This document shows, in pieces, positions 63,718-64,000 of a DNA stretch of 64,000 bases. The translations under genes were made by a program, and so were the position numbers. The stretch spans positions 1 through 64,000 of the forward strand of contig CAWDLZ010000013.1 in the NCBI GenBank assembly GCA_963803265.1, given 5' to 3'. Below the pieces are notes generated by a model. It was given only the letters and a program-made list of their open reading frames with translations, did not search any database and had not been told where the DNA came from. Source of the stretch: CAIKMD01 sp963803265. GTDB taxonomy: Bacteria > Pseudomonadota > Alphaproteobacteria > ATCC43930 > CGMCC-115725. The first letter of the stretch is position 1; each line of letters opens with the position of its first letter.

Positions 63718-64000
63718 TCAATCCGAAACCAGATTGCCGAGCAGCTCCCAATTTGTGCCATTGAAGACCTGGAACTGAACCTGCCGCACCAGCCGATAAT
63801 TGTCCGGCGTGGTGGTGATGTTTATCCCGGGCAAGTTCATCGGCGGATGGACATTGGTGAGGTTCGACGCCTGCTTCATGATATTCGCGCGGGTTAGATC
63901 GTCGCCGGCCTTGCGCACCACTTCAGCGAGCAGAAACCCGGCGTCGTAGCCCGAGGCGGCGAGCGCCGGGTCGCTATCCTGGGTGTCGTATTTCTTGTGC
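63718..64000 (-). CDS. branched-chain amino acid-type substrate-binding protein, partial (C-terminus)
   Basis: C-terminal 93 codons of a LivJ-like periplasmic protein, cut off by the window edge: SGYDAGFLLAEVVRKAGDDL, TRANIMKQASNLTNVHPPMN, PGINITTTPDNYRLVRQVQF and the typical ending FNGTNWELLGNLVSD. It lies behind the Rieske gene of the ring-cleavage module in the same direction and so may be part of its regulon. Whether permease genes follow cannot be seen. Confidence 0.8.
   Translation of the reverse strand, partial: HKKYDTQDSDPALAASGYDAGFLLAEVVRKAGDDLTRANIMKQASNLTNVHPPMNLPGINITTTPDNYRLVRQVQFQVFNGTNWELLGNLVSD

Noticed and set aside
1..64000. CRISPR arrays, rRNA genes, intact tRNA genes, prophage modules
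   Set aside because: No regularly spaced repeats, no rRNA-like stretches, only one degenerate tRNA-like half, and no phage structural genes were seen.

Overview
The window is GC-rich DNA from an alphaproteobacterium, most likely of the Rhodospirillales or Hyphomicrobiales. The main evidence is the gene order coxB-coxA-ctaB-(small coxF-like gene)-ctaG-coxC-DUF983-SURF1 followed by threonine synthase, an M16 peptidase and a GNAT protein, together with a STAS-fused MlaE permease and the style of the recD2, SNF2 and sdhD pieces. The placement is inferred from gene content; no 16S rRNA gene is present.

Layout. 0-13.2 kb is an accessory catabolic region: an ACMSD-type amidohydrolase, several stand-alone periplasmic solute-binding proteins (SBPs), a bacterial luciferase-like (LLM) oxidoreductase, an FAD monooxygenase, an acyl-CoA-dehydrogenase-fold monooxygenase and an IS1380-family element with recognisable ends. 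13.2-20.4 kb is a gene graveyard: ends and pieces of an IS3 transposase, RecD2, an IS5 element, an ABC permease, an SBP, a Rieske oxygenase and an SNF2 helicase lie around an orphan but intact sdhD and a CBS-domain gene. The SNF2 pseudogene is split by a group II intron whose two splice points can be placed from the reading frame (17379-19361). 20.4-32.4 kb holds mixed metabolic genes (an M23 peptidase chimera, a two-domain VOC protein, acyl-CoA dehydrogenase with enoyl-CoA hydratase, LLM oxidoreductase, cupin, Rieske oxygenase) and a LysR regulator. 32.4-36.6 kb carries HdeD and an Mla-type lipid transport operon. 36.6-38.5 kb has an amidohydrolase between 22-bp direct repeats, then a rhomboid protease. 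38.8-51.7 kb is core genome (aa3-type cytochrome oxidase and its assembly genes, M32 carboxypeptidase, thrC, M16 peptidase, GNAT). 51.8-56.5 kb has two convergent molybdenum-hydroxylase large subunits. 56.6-64 kb looks like a compact aromatic ring-cleavage module.

How the genes work together. In the last module a Rieske oxygenase, a LigB-type dioxygenase resembling 3-O-methylgallate/gallate dioxygenases, a LigI-like lactonase, a LigJ-like hydratase, an RraA/LigK-type aldolase and a PEP-mutase/isocitrate-lyase family protein could together take a methoxylated or hydroxylated aromatic acid to pyruvate and oxaloacetate without a LigC dehydrogenase. SBPs lie inside and beside the module. A VanB-type reductase at 46.8 kb could serve the Rieske oxygenases.

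Quality caveat. At least seventeen otherwise normal genes or gene parts are broken by one-base indels or single stop codons, including five events in coxA and one each in ctaB and coxC. Since these are core respiratory genes with preserved downstream frames, most of these lesions are probably sequence errors. The losses in the 13-20 kb graveyard (internal deletions, chimeric junctions) look like real decay.
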